Shown here: positions 27,227-34,382 of the stretch, piece after piece
How positions within the stretch are numbered: position 1 is the stretch's first letter
Layout: each line of letters begins with the position of its first letter
DNA from: UBA6163 sp041753075
GTDB taxonomy: Bacteria; Planctomycetota; Planctomycetia; Pirellulales; Pirellulaceae
NCBI GenBank assembly: GCA_041753075.1
Contig: JBGSVE010000004.1
Span: forward strand, 1-64,000
Direction of reading: 5' to 3'
Length of the DNA stretch: 64,000 nt
Notes under the pieces: generated by a model
Database searches by the model: none
What the model saw: the letters and a program-made list of their open reading frames with translations, nothing else
What the model was told of the DNA's origin: nothing
Made by a program: the position numbers and the translations under genes

Positions 27227-28525
27227 TTAGTGAATCGCCTCGACTTTAATCGAATCGAAATCTGCGGTCCCGGTTGCACCAAATAAACCGATGCGGACGA
27301 TCGCTTCGCGGGTCTGTGGCGGGATTCGAATCAAGCGACTTTGCGATTTCCAATCTCGCGTGCCGCGTATGGGGCCAATCACAAATGCTCCGACTTCACG
27401 GCGCTGCTCGTCATAGAGACTGAGCACGATCGACGGCAAGTCACCTGTGCGAGAGCCCATCTTCACGTCGTTCGTTCGGATCGCACCACTGAGTCGAATG
27501 GTCACGACCTCGCGACCATCGATCGGTATGCCTTGAAGCAAATGAGAACTCAATTCGGGCGTGCCATTTTCGAACCTAACAAAGCCGCTGCCCGCGAACG
27601 CATCGCCCTGCGTCGCTTGCACTTGGCGGCCATAGTACCAACCTTCGACGGTATCAATCGCGGTTGCGATAGCGATTGAATCCGTTTGGTCACTGGTCGC
27701 GGGCGACGTTTCAAATTCGCCATTTACCACCGTGGGATTGGCCGCATCAGGCTGTCGCACACGAGACTGTTCGGCCTTTCCGGTCATCGGCACGAACAAC
27801 GTTGGCTGCAACGCCGTGCGCTGCAGTTCACCGTCTTGCTTGGTCAACAAGTAGAGTGTTTGTTGATAGCGCTCGCCGACGGGAATGATCATTTTTCCGC
27901 CTTCGCGTAATTGATCGACCAGCGGTTGAGGAATGGATTCGGGGCTGCAGGTCACGATGATCTTGTCGAACGGTGCATTCTCGGGCCAACCCAAGAACCC
28001 GTCGCCGACGCGCACATGCACATTCTTGTAACCCAAGTTGTCCAGCACAACGGCGGCGCGTTCGCCGAGCGACTGGACAATTTCGATCGTGTAGACGTCG
28101 GCCACCAATGGGCTCAGAACCGCCGCTTGATAGCCGCTGCCGGTACCGATTTCGAGCACGTTGTCGGTTGGCTGAGGGTCTAGCGCCGCGGTCATCCAAG
28201 CAACGATGAACGGACTGCTGATCGTTTGGGCGTCGCCGATTGGCAACGCCATGTCGAAGTACGCTTGGCTGCGAACGTGTCGTGGCACAAATTCGTGACG
28301 TGGCGTTTGCCGCATCGCGCGTAAGACGCGTTGATCCGTTACGCCCGCAGATTCAATCCGGTCGCGGACCAATTGCTCCCTCAAGGCGTCAAACGGATCG
28401 TCGCCTAAACACGACGTTGGACCGACGACGAGCCAGCTTACACCACAGAGCCACAACGTGAACGCCATCATTGCGGAAGAGCGATTTCGGTGAGTCGGGG
28501 GGACTGAATTCTGTGGCGGTCGCAT
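27227..28525 (-). CDS. pcm: Exported protein-L-isoaspartate O-methyltransferase with extra C-terminal domain
   Basis: A 432-residue protein. Residues about 55-255 are a PCMT: RHEFVPRHVRSQAYFDMALP, QTISSPFIVAWM, VLEIGTGSGYQAAVLSPL (AdoMet site) and a late GGKMIIPVG motif. PCMT methylates abnormal isoaspartyl residues to start their repair. Unlike the normal cytosolic enzyme (about 210 residues), this one has an N-terminal signal-like segment (MMAFTLWLCGVSWLVVG) and a 150-residue beta-rich C-terminal domain resembling a carbohydrate-binding module (GFVRFENGTPELSSHLLQGI). The ATG at 28525 is chosen; GTG 28564 and TTG 28570 are alternatives. It probably works outside the cytoplasm. Confidence 0.92.
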   Translation of the reverse strand: MRPPQNSVPPTHRNRSSAMMAFTLWLCGVSWLVVGPTSCLGDDPFDALREQLVRDRIESAGVTDQRVLRAMRQTPRHEFVPRHVRSQAYFDMALPIGDAQTISSPFIVAWMTAALDPQPTDNVLEIGTGSGYQAAVLSPLVADVYTIEIVQSLGERAAVVLDNLGYKNVHVRVGDGFLGWPENAPFDKIIVTCSPESIPQPLVDQLREGGKMIIPVGERYQQTLYLLTKQDGELQRTALQPTLFVPMTGKAEQSRVRQPDAANPTVVNGEFETSPATSDQTDSIAIATAIDTVEGWYYGRQVQATQGDAFAGSGFVRFENGTPELSSHLLQGIPIDGREVVTIRLSGAIRTNDVKMGSRTGDLPSIVLSLYDEQRREVGAFVIGPIRGTRDWKSQSRLIRIPPQTREAIVRIGLFGATGTADFDSIKVEAIH

Positions 28526-28774
28526 TTTGGCGGTTTCCGGGGAAGGCGACTTGGGGTTCGTCACGATCAAAGCACTCGTTTTATACTTTGCCGGTAGTGC
28601 AATTTAATTGATTCGCTGAACAGAACATCCGGCGAAGTTGCCTGTATCGGCGAGTTTGCGGGCTAGGTAATCTTGCACCCCCACGACGACATGTTCTACA
28701 GAGGGGACGTTGTTATTTTCGATTGCACTGTTAACAACCGAGTTTTCGGTACAGCACGCACGAACGAGTTAATC

Positions 28775-29518
28775 ATGAAAATCCACACCGGACATTTGCT
28801 AACTTTTTGCATCACAGTGGCACCGCTGGTCGGATGTGCTTCTTCGCGGACGTCTAACACCGCGCGGACGGGTACTGAACAGGTGCTGCTGTCCAACGCG
28901 ATTGACCGCTCATTGAACAACGTTTCGTTCGACCAGATGTCCGGTCGCAAAGTGTTCATCGACGACAAGTTATTGGACTCGGTGGATAAGGGATATGTGA
29001 TGGGTTCGCTGCGTCACAAGACGCTGGCCGCTGGTGGTTATCTGGCGACGGCTGCGGACCAAGCCGACATTGTGTTGGAGCCTCGCAGCGGTGGCGTCGG
29101 CACTGACACCGAAGAAACGTTCATTGGTATCCCCGCGATTAGCGTACCAGGCATGCCAATCTCGCTGCCCGACTTAAAACTGATTTCGCGAAATACTCAA
29201 CTGGGAACTGCCAAGATTGGCTTGGTTGCCTACGACCCGAAAACGGGCGCGAGCTATGGCCTCGGCGGCCAAACGACGGCTGTCACCAAGCACGACGACA
29301 TGTATGTGCTCGGCATGGGACCGTTCCGCAGCGGCGCGGTGCGCGAAGAGCGTGAGAAGGCGGTTGGCTACGAATCACCAACGGGCACGATCGCGACGTT
29401 AACGGGACAAAAGCCGTCTCGCGTGGCTCGTCAAGTTCCGGTCAATTTGGTCGATGGTGCGACCACTCGTATCGCCGAGTTGCCAACACCTGCGACGGTG
29501 GATTCGACACGTCGCTAA
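28775..29518 (+). CDS. Planctomycete lipoprotein (DUF6655-like)
   Basis: A 247-residue protein beginning MKIHTGHLLTFCITVAPLVGC, a signal with lipobox LVGC. The mature part starts ASSRTSNTARTGTEQVLLSN, then FDQMSGRKVFIDDKLLD, a LAAGGYLATAADQADIVLEPR segment and a Gly/Ser/Thr-rich region with VAYDPKTGASYGLGGQT. It resembles a planctomycete lipoprotein family that I tentatively connect with DUF6655; I am not certain of the number. Function is unknown; an outer-membrane or periplasmic binding role is possible. The ATG at 28775 is preferred over an in-frame ATG 102 bases upstream, which lacks a signal peptide. Confidence 0.72.
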   Translation: MKIHTGHLLTFCITVAPLVGCASSRTSNTARTGTEQVLLSNAIDRSLNNVSFDQMSGRKVFIDDKLLDSVDKGYVMGSLRHKTLAAGGYLATAADQADIVLEPRSGGVGTDTEETFIGIPAISVPGMPISLPDLKLISRNTQLGTAKIGLVAYDPKTGASYGLGGQTTAVTKHDDMYVLGMGPFRSGAVREEREKAVGYESPTGTIATLTGQKPSRVARQVPVNLVDGATTRIAELPTPATVDSTRR

Positions 29519-31119
29519 CGGCTCGATCTTAGCATCACCGGGATGCCATAAACCTCTTCAAACATCGAACCGTTTTGGCGCAGTGCCAATTGTTCCATCG
29601 CGTTGTCCTCCACACCGGACAACTCGATCACGATCCGCTTGCCCTCGCGAACGCAGCGGAATTGGCGGACCCGGGCGTTATGGCCTTCATCTAGCGCGAT
29701 CGCCACGCGAAGGATCGCCGCCAGCTTCGAGATCACCACGCGGTCCTCACGCGGCAACGTTGCGTATCCTTCGTGCGAGGGTTGCGGTGACGAGCGACGA
29801 TGATAACGCGCGACCAATCCGACCAACAACAAGTCATGCTTTGACAGCCCGAACAGTTCGCTGTTGCGAATCAAATACATCGCATGTTTGTGGCTGCTAC
29901 GCACGTTGATGAACAGTCCGATTTGGTAAAGCAACGCGGCAACATGCAGGATCACCTCGAAGCGTTCGGCCAAGCGATGCTCGCGCTGCAGTTGCGAAAA
30001 CAATTCGCTGGCCAACCAAGCGGTTTGCAACGCATGATCTTCGTCGAAGTCACACTTGCGGCCCAGTGCGATCGCCGATCGCAAAATCAAGTTACGAAAC
30101 GCGCTCGTCCAACTGCCGCGCAGCGCCATGTCGTGCAGCAGGCCATCGCGCAGGTTCGTGTTGGACACGAGAATCGTCGGTAGTTCGAAATGCTTGGCGA
30201 TCATTTGGTAGGTCAGCAGCGCGGGGCCAATCGTCTCCGCTTCGATGTAGCTGATGCCGTATTTTTTTACGATTGCATCGTCGTCCAGGCGCAGGATGTC
30301 GTCGCTCAACTCGGTCAATTCAAGTGTCGATATTTCGGCCAATTCGTCGGTGTTCCAATGGCCCAACAGGTGCCGTGCGGCAAAGCGAATATCACCGCCA
30401 ATGGCGATCATCTTGGTATCGCTTTCGGGCTGCAGCAATTCCGTCATGCGATCGAGAATGCGACCAATTTGATGCTCCATCAATGCTCGGCGACGCGATG
30501 TCGTCGTCGTCGCTGGTTGCAACATTTCAACCAATCGCAATGACCCCAAGCGAAACGTGTCGCTGAGGATCATGTTACCCTCACGCATCACCAACAACTC
30601 GGTGCTGCCGCCACCGACTTCGATCACAACGGTCCGAGCGCGAGCCAGTTGCTCGTCTTGTTCAAGGTGCGGATTGATACCCATGTAGGTGATGCGATTG
30701 ACTTCCGCTTCGTCAATCACTTCGACCACTAAACCGGTCGCAATGAACACGCGGTCAATGAACGCGAGCCGATTGACCGCTTCGCGAACCGCCGATGTCG
30801 CCACAACGCGGATATGCGAACTCGAACGGATACCAAACTCGCGCAGCACGCGTTGAAACCGGCGCAGGATCGACGCCGAGCGCTCAATCGTGGCGCGCGA
30901 GATCCGCCGATTGGTGAACGCCTCGCGCCCCAGCTCGACCGCCTGGACCAACGTGTCAAGCGTTCGCACGCTGCCACCGCGATGTATTTCCGCAATCGTC
31001 ATGCGGATGCTGGTCGCTCCGATATCGATCACGGCGAGCGTGCGAATCGAGGCCGCGTCGGTGGTGGCCGGTTCGCCAGCGACCAGTTCTTCAACGCCTT
31101 CGCGAGGCAGATTATTCAT
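29515..31119 (-). CDS. Ppx/GppA family phosphatase with HD-type C-terminal part
   Basis: A 534-residue protein of the exopolyphosphatase/guanosine-pentaphosphatase family. The actin-like N-terminal part carries AVIDIGATSIRMTIAEI (first phosphate loop), RVVATSAVREAVNR and VVIEVGGGSTELLVMREG (second phosphate loop). From about residue 330 an HD-like helical part follows (HVAALLYQIGLFINVRSSHKH). Such proteins hydrolyse polyphosphate or pppGpp, linking phosphate storage to the stringent response; which substrate is used here is unknown. The start gives MNNLPREGVEEL. It follows the HAD phosphatase gene by 46 bases on the same strand and converges with the lipoprotein gene with a four-base overlap. 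Confidence 0.93.
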   Translation of the reverse strand: MNNLPREGVEELVAGEPATTDAASIRTLAVIDIGATSIRMTIAEIHRGGSVRTLDTLVQAVELGREAFTNRRISRATIERSASILRRFQRVLREFGIRSSSHIRVVATSAVREAVNRLAFIDRVFIATGLVVEVIDEAEVNRITYMGINPHLEQDEQLARARTVVIEVGGGSTELLVMREGNMILSDTFRLGSLRLVEMLQPATTTTSRRRALMEHQIGRILDRMTELLQPESDTKMIAIGGDIRFAARHLLGHWNTDELAEISTLELTELSDDILRLDDDAIVKKYGISYIEAETIGPALLTYQMIAKHFELPTILVSNTNLRDGLLHDMALRGSWTSAFRNLILRSAIALGRKCDFDEDHALQTAWLASELFSQLQREHRLAERFEVILHVAALLYQIGLFINVRSSHKHAMYLIRNSELFGLSKHDLLLVGLVARYHRRSSPQPSHEGYATLPREDRVVISKLAAILRVAIALDEGHNARVRQFRCVREGKRIVIELSGVEDNAMEQLALRQNGSMFEEVYGIPVMLRSSR

Positions 31120-31165
31120 GTCGAGCCCATTTGGCAAACGGAGCAATTGGAAATGGGCTGCGAAG

Positions 31166-31807
31166 TCACGCCAGCACCTGAGCACATACTAACGTTTCGC
31201 ATGCCGATGCAGCATCGGTGAACGTGTGAGCTTGCCAGCAGCGTGCCAATGCGGCGTCAATGTTGTCGCTGCGATCATCGAAAAAAAGAATTCGCTCCGC
31301 AGCGACACCCGCCAGACGTTCAGCGACTTCATAGATCTGCGGGTCTGGCTTCATCGCGCCAACTTCGTAGCTCAATACCACCGCGTCAAACTTTCCTTTC
31401 AATACGGGATAGTCATTGGCCAGCAGCCAGCGCCAATGGGCAACGCAGGTATTCGACAAAATCCCCAGTCGCATACCGCTGGTGCGCACCGAATCTACCA
31501 CGGCTTGCATCTCGCTAATCGGCTCGAACATATCGCTGAGCAACTCCATCCAGGCGTCCGTGGGCGCGTCCGTGGGCGTTAACTCGAACGCCGATCGTGC
31601 CCATTGAGCCACGGCTTCCTCGTCGAAATGACCATGCTCGAAACGGTCTTGAACACCGCTTTGCCACAGCACTTGGCGAACGCGCTGCGGGTCCAGTCGC
31701 CACCGGTCGGCGACGTTGTTGCAAGCCCGCGCGACGTCAAACCGCGCAAGCACGTTGCCGAGGTCAAAATAAACAAACTCAACAGGCACGATTGGTGATT
31801 GTGTCAC
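31166..31807 (-). CDS. HAD-IA hydrolase
   Basis: A 213-residue haloacid-dehalogenase superfamily phosphatase close to the YihX/epoxide-hydrolase N-terminal type. Motif I is FDLGNVLARFD, with the nucleophile Asp but Gly in place of the usual second Asp, as is common in this branch. Motif II is LGILSNTC, motif III Lys lies in MKPDPQIYE and motif IV is FFDDRSDNI. It probably dephosphorylates a small sugar phosphate or similar metabolite. The GTG at 31807 overlaps the TGA stop of the DUF1080 gene (GTGA) and is preferred over an in-frame GTG ten codons upstream. Confidence 0.9.
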   Translation of the reverse strand: MTQSPIVPVEFVYFDLGNVLARFDVARACNNVADRWRLDPQRVRQVLWQSGVQDRFEHGHFDEEAVAQWARSAFELTPTDAPTDAWMELLSDMFEPISEMQAVVDSVRTSGMRLGILSNTCVAHWRWLLANDYPVLKGKFDAVVLSYEVGAMKPDPQIYEVAERLAGVAAERILFFDDRSDNIDAALARCWQAHTFTDAASACETLVCAQVLA

Positions 31808-32478
31808 AGCATCTTGATCCGCAAGTTTCGATACCACGCTTCGCTTGGCGGCCCAGCGTGAATTTGAACCGCAATCACACCCTGGGTTTCGATCCCCGAC
31901 TCCATTTCGGTGTAGTCAACGGTTTGTTCATCGTTGAGCCAGATTTCGATTCGTGGTCCGACGCAGCGAATGCGATAATCGTTCCAGTCGTCGGGTTTGA
32001 CGATTCGCGACAACAAGTCCGCGTCGGGCTCGACAAGAAACCGGCGTCGGCGCGATTCGTCATAGAGTGCGCCCCAAACCGATTTGTCGCCTACACCGCC
32101 GACGTCGGCTTGGTAGCCAGACACCTCGTCACTGTCGGCGACCCGCTGGGTGCGAAACTGGACGCCCGCATTGACGCCATCACCAACGACTTTGACTTGC
32201 AGGCGTAATTCAAAATCACCATAGGTCCGCTGCGTGCAAAGAAAAAAGTTGTGCGGAATCTTTTCTTCCAATCGCCCCGCGACGATCGCCTTGTCTTCCA
32301 CGCGAAACCAATATCCCTTGCCTTCCCACTGGTTAAGCAGTTTGCCGTCGAACAGCGGCGCAAACCCCTCGGCCGCTTCGGACTCATTTTCGACGGCAAC
32401 CGCTTGCGGATCGTCTTGAGCACCGGCACAGCGCCAACCCACAAACAGCAACATGCTATAGAGCAAAAATCGATTCAT
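31804..32478 (-). CDS. DUF1080 family exported protein
   Basis: A 224-residue exported protein with a signal peptide (MNRFLLYSMLLFVGWRCAGA, cut before QDDP) and a DUF1080 (3-keto-disaccharide hydrolase type) concanavalin-like domain: FAPLFDGKLLNQWEGKG, YGDFELRLQVKV, NAGVQFRTQR, YQADVGG, DWNDYRIRCVGPRIEIWLN and GVIAVQIHAGPPSEAWYRNL are diagnostic. The family is greatly expanded in planctomycetes and acts on or binds glycans; the GH-like activity here is inference. The ATG giving MNRFL has GGGAACGGAA upstream. It is first in the DUF1080-HAD-Ppx minus run. Confidence 0.95.
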   Translation of the reverse strand: MNRFLLYSMLLFVGWRCAGAQDDPQAVAVENESEAAEGFAPLFDGKLLNQWEGKGYWFRVEDKAIVAGRLEEKIPHNFFLCTQRTYGDFELRLQVKVVGDGVNAGVQFRTQRVADSDEVSGYQADVGGVGDKSVWGALYDESRRRRFLVEPDADLLSRIVKPDDWNDYRIRCVGPRIEIWLNDEQTVDYTEMESGIETQGVIAVQIHAGPPSEAWYRNLRIKML

Positions 32479-32533
32479 TTCCGTTCCCAAATCTGATGAC
32501 ATGAACTCAACGGGATTCTAGTGCCGCGCCGCT

Positions 32534-32563
32534 AAGTGTTCTACGACGCTCCGCCAGCGTTAC
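32534..32563 (-). repeat. GTAGAAC repeat, ACGCT variant
   Basis: The plus strand reads AAGTGTTCTACGACGCTCCG then CCAGCGTTAC; GTTCTAC is the reverse complement of GTAGAAC and ACGCT/AGCGT form a short stem. The first 21 bases are identical to 55020-55040, and like that copy it lies just before a plus-strand gene. Confidence 0.65.
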
Positions 32564-32612
32564 AATACAGCAGCGATTCACAATCGGGTTGATCGACAAG
32601 GAGATTTATCGA

Positions 32613-33389
32613 GTGCAAATTGTTGTTGCGAGAAACCGGGCCGAGTTGGGTTCGTGGGTGGCCGGGCAGGCTGCCGCTGAATTGTGCAAAATCATTGCCG
32701 AACATGGTGATGCAAGTTTGCTTGTCGCGACTGGCTCGAGCCAGTTCGAAGTGCTCGATGCGCTGTGCCGTCACGATGAAGTGCCATGGGATCAGGTCAC
32801 AGGATTTCACCTTGACGAGTACGTGGGGCTTTCGCCGGATCACCCAGCTTCGTTTTGTCGATACCTGCGAGAACGTTTTGTTGATCGGGTGACGCTGAAA
32901 CGCTTTCACTTTTTGCGCGGCGACGGCGATTCAACGATGACGGCCAGCGAGACGGGAGAACGATTGCACAGTCACGGTCAAGGCCGTCCACCAATCGATG
33001 TCGCGCTGGTTGGGATCGGCGAGAACGGTCATCTCGCGTTCAATGATCCACCTGCGGATTTTGAAACAAAAGAACCGTACTTGGTGGTTCGACTCGACGC
33101 TGCGTGCCGCAGGCAACAAGTCGGTGAAGGTTGGTTCAGCGACATTGCTGCGGTCCCTGAGTTCGCCATCAGCATGTCGATCCACCAAATCATGCAGTCG
33201 GCGCGAATCTTTTGCAGCGTGCCGGATGAACGCAAAGCCGAAGCGGTGCAGCGGTCGGTTGAAGGCCCCGTCACACCGCTTGTACCGGCCAGTATTTTAC
33301 GAACGCATGGAGCGCTGACGTTGGTCGTTGATCTCGCCGCCGCCAGCATGCTTTCACGTGTAATTATTGATCAGGCGATCGAGTTGTAA
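32613..33389 (+). CDS. nagB: Glucosamine-6-phosphate deaminase
   Basis: A 258-residue NagB: the start QIVVARNRAELGSWVAGQAA, the SQFEVLDAL region, GFHLDEYVGL, then GIGENGHLAFNDPP with the catalytic His/Glu, and IHQIMQSARIFCSV, all in family order. It converts glucosamine 6-phosphate to fructose 6-phosphate and ammonia, in recycling or use of amino sugars. The GTG at 32613 is chosen because AAGGAG lies nine bases upstream; a TTG 24 bases earlier is an alternative. nagA follows with a one-base overlap (TAATG), so the pair is translationally coupled. Confidence 0.96.
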   Translation: MQIVVARNRAELGSWVAGQAAAELCKIIAEHGDASLLVATGSSQFEVLDALCRHDEVPWDQVTGFHLDEYVGLSPDHPASFCRYLRERFVDRVTLKRFHFLRGDGDSTMTASETGERLHSHGQGRPPIDVALVGIGENGHLAFNDPPADFETKEPYLVVRLDAACRRQQVGEGWFSDIAAVPEFAISMSIHQIMQSARIFCSVPDERKAEAVQRSVEGPVTPLVPASILRTHGALTLVVDLAAASMLSRVIIDQAIEL

Positions 33390-34330
33390 TGTCAATGCCG
33401 TCTGGTTTTGTCGACTTGCAAGTTAATGGATACGCCGGTCTGGATTTCAACAGCGATATCTATACCGATGAGGACCTTGTCAGCGTTTGTCATCGCTTAC
33501 GAGCTGACGGTGTGGATCAAGTTTTGGCCACGATCATCACGGCATCGCCTGTGGAGATGCGATCGAGGATCAAGCGATTGGGCGACGCGATTTCGCGCGA
33601 TCCGTTTGTCGCAGCGGTGATCAATGGGATTCACATCGAGGGTCCGTTCATTTCACCTGAACCGGGATATGTCGGTGCCCATCCGGTTGAGCATGTTTGC
33701 GGGGCTGACGTCGATATCGCCAAGTCGATGCTCGATTCAGCAAACGGGCTGGTTCGATTGGTCACGTTGGCACCAGAGTGTGATCCGGGTTTTGGTTTGA
33801 CGCATTGGCTTGTCGGCCAAGGTGTGATGGTTGCCGGGGGACACAGTAACGCAACGCTGGCGCAAATGCGCGGCGCGATCGATGTCGGCATGGCCATGTT
33901 TACCCATTTGGGAAATGGCTGTCCGGCGATGTTGCCGCGGCATGACAATATCGTCCAGCGTGTGCTCGCCGTGGCTGACCGCATCGCCGTTTCGTTTATC
34001 GCGGATGGCCACCACATTCCGAAGTTCGCGCTGCGCAATTATCTGCAACAGGTGCCGCCGGAGAATGTAATTATTGTCACCGATGCGATTAGCGCGGCGG
34101 GGCTCGGTCCGGGGCGATACTGGCTTGGCCAGCAAGTGGTCGACGTCGACAACGAAGGGGCGGCGTGGGCCGCCGATCGGTCGCACTTTGCCGGATCGGC
34201 GGCGACCATGTTGGCGATGGTGGATGGATTGAAAAAAATCGGCTGCGACACAGACTCAATTGCGCGATGGACCAGCGAAAACCCACGTCGATTGCTTGCC
34301 ACACGGCCCCAGGGCTGGTCAAACGACTAG
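33389..34330 (+). CDS. nagA: N-acetylglucosamine-6-phosphate deacetylase, short form
   Basis: A 313-residue amidohydrolase of the NagA family, here shortened to little more than the TIM barrel. It has DLQVNGYAGLDF near the start, HIEGPFISPE (metal Glu), GGHSNATL and FTHLGNGC (metal His residues) and VTDAISAAGLGPG (catalytic Asp). The usual 380-residue enzyme has a beta-sandwich domain built from both ends, missing here. It removes acetate from N-acetylglucosamine 6-phosphate to feed NagB, whose gene precedes and overlaps it. Active-site residues are kept, so it is probably functional. Confidence 0.94.
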   Translation: MSMPSGFVDLQVNGYAGLDFNSDIYTDEDLVSVCHRLRADGVDQVLATIITASPVEMRSRIKRLGDAISRDPFVAAVINGIHIEGPFISPEPGYVGAHPVEHVCGADVDIAKSMLDSANGLVRLVTLAPECDPGFGLTHWLVGQGVMVAGGHSNATLAQMRGAIDVGMAMFTHLGNGCPAMLPRHDNIVQRVLAVADRIAVSFIADGHHIPKFALRNYLQQVPPENVIIVTDAISAAGLGPGRYWLGQQVVDVDNEGAAWAADRSHFAGSAATMLAMVDGLKKIGCDTDSIARWTSENPRRLLATRPQGWSND

Positions 34331-34382
34331 AGTCTATCGATCACAAAGCCATTGTCATTCGCGGAACTGGAGTTGCCGTCTT

